Assembly (NCBI GenBank): GCA_028287415.1
Contig: JAQBPS010000814.1
Coordinates: 1 to 7,821, forward strand
Direction of reading: 5' to 3'
DNA length: 7,821 nt
Origin: Bacillota bacterium
GTDB taxonomy: Bacteria > Bacillota > Sulfobacillia > Symbiobacteriales > Symbiobacteriaceae
Every line of letters starts with the position of its first letter. Positions within the stretch are counted from its first letter, which is position 1. A program made the position numbers and the translations under genes. The notes under the pieces are model-generated. The model ran no database searches and was not told the DNA's origin. It saw only the letters and a program-made list of their open reading frames with translations. This document shows positions 5,434-7,821 of the stretch, in pieces.

Positions 5434-7521
5434 ATGGCAGGACGCAATGATCCGTGTCCATGCGGCAGCGGTAAGAAATACAAGAAGTGCTGCCTGGGGC
5501 GGGAGCAGGTGGTGTCGCTGGGCCAGGTGCGGCACGACCGGGCCTACCGGACGCTGCTGACGGACCTGGGGGACTATGGGCTGGGGCTGCCTGTTGCTGA
5601 ACTGGAGCGGGCCAATGCACGCTTTTTCCCTCCCGGGGACGAGGGCGAGGACGAGGAGCTCGCGGAGAACGACTACCACGCCTTTATCGACTGGCTCATG
5701 TTTGATTATGACCTGACTCAAACCGGGGAGAGCGTTGTGAGTGCGTTTGCGGCCAAGCGCTCGAATCAGGCCGAAAGGGAGCTGCTGGCGGCATGGGCGG
5801 AAAGCCGGCCGGGGCTCTATGCGTTCGTCGGCACCGAGGACGAGGTGTGGCTGCTGCGGGACTGCTTTACCAATGAGGAATTTCGGCTCGAAATGAAGGG
5901 GGCCCGGGCACCGGGGACGGATGCGATGCTCGAGGGCCGCCTGCTGCCAGTCGGCGAAGTGTACCGTCCCGGCGTTTCGCTTGATGAGAGCACGGTTGCG
6001 TTGCTGCCGCATCTACGGCCGCTCCTCACCGTCGAACTGGAGCGGATGCGCCGGGCCGAGCCGGAGGCCGGCTGGGCCGATTTGTTCCGCAAGCGCTGGC
6101 CGATGGTGCGGGACATGCTGATGCTGGCCGCAACCGCTCTGGAGGGCCATGCCCCCCTCCACCTGCCGCACGTGAGCCCGGTGCAATCGCTCGGACAGAC
6201 CGATCCGCCGGAGGGCGCCTTTATTACGTGGGGCGCAGTTGCTGACGCGGCGACTGGCTGCCTGCTGCGCGCTGGCGTGCCGGTCGCTACCGCACAGAGC
6301 GCCCGTCGGCTCTGGCTGGACGCAGCGAATGTGCTGAATCCCCGGATCACCCGGATCGGAACGTGGGCCGCTGGCGTGGTTTACACGTTGATGAACCGAG
6401 TTTACCAGGAGGAGACAACCCAGGCCGATATTGCCGCAGCCTTCAGTGTCTCTGTGTCGGCGGTGGGCGCCCGGTCCCGGGAGATCACTGCGGCATTGGC
6501 GATCGAGCAGCTCGATGAACGCTACGTTGACCCGCTGGAGCCCCTTGTGCGGGTCGCCCGGCTGCTGGCGTACACCGGGCCGCCCGTTGACGCATCCCTG
6601 GGCGACCCGGTCTGGGCGTTCGGCATGGAACACCCCGAGGAACTGGCCGAGGCGCAGGAGCTGGCGGCGCAGTGTCAGGCGCTGTTCGACCGGGGAGACT
6701 TGCAGGGCGTGCGCAGGAACTGCGTTGAGGCATTGCATGCCTGCCCTGTTTTCGTGCCCGCCCGGAATAACCTCGCCCTCTGCTACATGCTGGAGGAGGA
6801 TTACCGAACCGCCATTGACGTGGCTGAGATCGGCTTGCGGACGCACCCGGATTATCTCTTCACGCTGGCGCTGCTGGCGGAAGCGCACCACCGGCTCGGA
6901 CAGCAGGCGAAGGCCCGGGAGCGGATCGATCAGGCTGTGGCCGTCTACCGATCGCAGCAGGAGCAGCCCCTGTCGACCCCGGCCCGGGAGCGGGCCAGTA
7001 ACCGGGAGCGGCTCTGGGAGGCGCTCGCCAGCATGAGCGCCGACCGGGACCTGTATGAGCTGTCGCTCCGGGAGGAACCGGAACTGCTGAGCTCGCGCCA
7101 GCTGGCGGAGAGCGGCGTGGCAGCGGCGCGGTGCGGTGACAGCGAGCGGGCCACGGAGTGGCTGGCGGCGGCGATCCGGGCGGAACCGAGCTTCGGTGCG
7201 GCCGCAGCCCTTGCGGACGCGCTGGCGCGGATGCGGCAGGGTGCGGTGCCGGCGTTTGAGCTGGACTACGACTTCTCCCTTGCTCCGGTCGAGCCCGATG
7301 CCACGGCGCTGTCACCAGGCGTGCGCGCACGCCTGGTGACCCGGATCTGGGGCAAGGATGTGACGGCCGCCGAAGCGACGGTCCGGTCGCTTGCGGTCTC
7401 GCATGATCCCTGGGCGCGGCAGCTGCTTGAGGCCGTGGCCCTGCGGCCGGAGCTGCCGGTGTCAGTGACGCGGTGCGCGGCTGAATGCCTGGCGGACCCG
7501 GGGGAGCGGACCGGTGAATAG
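5434..7521 (+). CDS. SEC-C motif, HTH-like and TPR repeat protein of unknown function
   Basis: Function unknown. The 695-residue protein opens with a complete SEC-C zinc motif, NDPCPCGSGKKYKKCC (5-20; Cys8, Cys10, Cys19, Cys20), the module that in SecA binds zinc, SecB and the ribosome. Residues 25-280 form a mostly helical region with an acidic patch and FIDWLMFDY (about 85-93), a pattern I associate from memory with uncharacterised SEC-C proteins. Residues about 308-358 (WAAGVVYTL, then TTQADIAAAFSVSVSAVGARSREI) look like a cyclin-fold/helix-turn-helix recognition unit. Three TPR-like helical pairs follow (about 409-442, 443-476, 477-510), with another near 555-588. No signal peptide or membrane segment is seen, so it is likely cytoplasmic. 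Start: GTG at 5431 and ATG at 5434 are adjacent; ATG gives the better spacing from GGGGGTAA at 5421. It is divergent from rsmB and ends without a clear terminator. An adaptor or regulator role near ribosome or secretion is inference only. Confidence 0.9.
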   Translation: MAGRNDPCPCGSGKKYKKCCLGREQVVSLGQVRHDRAYRTLLTDLGDYGLGLPVAELERANARFFPPGDEGEDEELAENDYHAFIDWLMFDYDLTQTGESVVSAFAAKRSNQAERELLAAWAESRPGLYAFVGTEDEVWLLRDCFTNEEFRLEMKGARAPGTDAMLEGRLLPVGEVYRPGVSLDESTVALLPHLRPLLTVELERMRRAEPEAGWADLFRKRWPMVRDMLMLAATALEGHAPLHLPHVSPVQSLGQTDPPEGAFITWGAVADAATGCLLRAGVPVATAQSARRLWLDAANVLNPRITRIGTWAAGVVYTLMNRVYQEETTQADIAAAFSVSVSAVGARSREITAALAIEQLDERYVDPLEPLVRVARLLAYTGPPVDASLGDPVWAFGMEHPEELAEAQELAAQCQALFDRGDLQGVRRNCVEALHACPVFVPARNNLALCYMLEEDYRTAIDVAEIGLRTHPDYLFTLALLAEAHHRLGQQAKARERIDQAVAVYRSQQEQPLSTPARERASNRERLWEALASMSADRDLYELSLREEPELLSSRQLAESGVAAARCGDSERATEWLAAAIRAEPSFGAAAALADALARMRQGAVPAFELDYDFSLAPVEPDATALSPGVRARLVTRIWGKDVTAAEATVRSLAVSHDPWARQLLEAVALRPELPVSVTRCAAECLADPGERTGE
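7311..7340. repeat. Perfect 30-bp palindrome inside the SEC-C/TPR gene
   Basis: The left half GTCACCAGGCGTGCG (7311-7325) is followed immediately by its exact reverse complement CGCACGCCTGGTGAC (7326-7340), with no spacer and no mismatch. It lies in frame and encodes the residues SPGVRARLVT flanked by ordinary coding sequence. It could form a cruciform in DNA or a stable mRNA hairpin. No second copy is seen in the window. Confidence 0.9.
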
Positions 7522-7562
7522 CGCGCGGTGAAAAGCAGCGGGCCGTTTCCGATCCTTTTATC

Positions 7563-7607
7563 GCCGCGGAGTTCGCGGAACTCCGCGGCCATATAAAGTG
7601 CCTGCGC
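7563..7607. repeat. Compact hairpin repeat, copy B, with flanking GC box
   Basis: GCCGCGGAGTTC (7563-7574) and GAACTCCGCGGC (7578-7589) are perfect 12-base inverted arms around the triplet GCG. The right arm runs into GGCCATATAAAGTGCC plus TGCGC (7587-7607), which matches the box after copy C (7794-7814) at 19 of 21 positions. The hairpin looks like a core-less relative of copies A and C, starting with GCC(G/A)C and ending with (C/T)GGC in the same way. It begins 41 bases after the stop of the SEC-C/TPR gene, so it may also act as a transcript-end hairpin, but no T-tract follows. Confidence 0.7.
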
Positions 7608-7687
7608 GTTACCTCGTCAGCCCAGGCGACTGTCACGTACAAACGCCTTGTACACTGAGAAATAGCTCATGAATCAGTCATTTATTA

Positions 7688-7814
7688 GCCACAGATTTCA
7701 CGGATTTCACTGATTCGAACATAAATATATAAAAACATATTCACCTGGTCATCTGTGTTTGTATGCCAAATCTGTGGAAGCCGTGAAACCCGTGGCCATA
7801 TAAACTGCCCGCGC
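7688..7814. repeat. Interspersed MITE-like repeat, copy C, with inverted termini and flanking GC box
   Basis: The left arm from 7688 reads GCCACAGATTTCACGGATTT then CACTGATT. The right arm (7769-7796), read on the minus strand, is GCCACGGGTTTCACGGCTTC then CACAGATT. These are imperfect inverted termini of about 28 bases around an AT-rich core (about 7718-7745). Left arms of copies A and C align closely, including the following ATTCGNACA and an A/T-rich run. The box GGCCATATAAACTGCC plus CGCGC (7794-7814) follows the right arm. Relative to copy A the element is in the opposite orientation as judged by the box. No transposase or open frame is present. Confidence 0.75.
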
Positions 7815-7821
7815 ACTACAT

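Larger units (their letters stand above)
7522..7821. other. Non-coding region downstream of the SEC-C/TPR gene, rich in inverted repeats
   Basis: No credible gene is seen in these 300 bases on either strand. They contain a perfect 12-bp hairpin (7563-7589), a small inverted repeat GTACAA/TTGTAC (7637-7642 and 7648-7653, five-base loop), and a second long interspersed element (7688-7814). None is followed by a T-run in the rightward direction, so no standard intrinsic terminator can be called for the upstream gene, although the 7563-7589 hairpin could still end its transcript or protect its 3' end. Confidence 0.7.

Noticed and set aside
6013..6891. Minus-strand open frame of 292 codons within the SEC-C/TPR gene
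   Set aside because: The plus-strand frame has an intact SEC-C motif and TPR pattern over the same region, and the antisense translation shows no domain.

Overview
The window is GC-rich bacterial DNA. It carries a four-gene leftward block in the order rsmB - rlmN - stp/prpC - prkC, the conserved Firmicutes arrangement seen in Bacillus subtilis as yloM-yloN-prpC-prkC. GC-rich codon use with classic Firmicutes gene order and strong Shine-Dalgarno sites suggests a high-GC Firmicute, with Symbiobacterium or a relative as a reasonable guess. That assignment rests on gene order and composition only.

Layout, right to left on the minus strand. rsmB (5282 to 3906) encodes a 16S rRNA m5C methyltransferase. 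After a 229-base gap comes rlmN (3676 to 2561), a radical-SAM enzyme that makes m2A in 23S rRNA and tRNA. Stp (2555 to 1812), a PP2C-type Ser/Thr phosphatase, follows 5 bases later. PrkC (1805 to the left edge) follows after 6 bases: a transmembrane Ser/Thr kinase with at least three PASTA domains, cut by the window edge inside its extracellular tail. The last three genes are packed tightly, with Shine-Dalgarno sites inside the preceding gene's end, so they are very probably co-translated. The kinase and phosphatase form a reversible phosphorylation pair that senses cell-wall fragments, and the two RNA methyltransferases tie the block to ribosome maturation.

Divergent from rsmB is one plus-strand gene (5434 to 7521). 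It encodes a 695-residue protein with an N-terminal SEC-C zinc motif, a middle region with a helix-turn-helix-like segment, and C-terminal TPR-like repeats. No function is established for it. Its 3' part contains a perfect 30-bp palindrome within the reading frame. The 5' side of rsmB, where def and fmt lie in Bacillus, is occupied by this gene instead.

The non-coding parts (3677-3905 and 7522-7821) hold the least ordinary structure. Two AT-cored elements have imperfect inverted termini built from a GCCACNGATT-type motif (3728-3858 and 7688-7796). A compact perfect hairpin (7563-7589) may be a miniature relative, because all three are followed on one side by the same short box, roughly GGC-(AT-rich)-STGCCYGCGC. 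One copy sits inside the otherwise compact rRNA-modification/kinase operon. I see no RNA genes, CRISPR array, phage genes or transposase genes.
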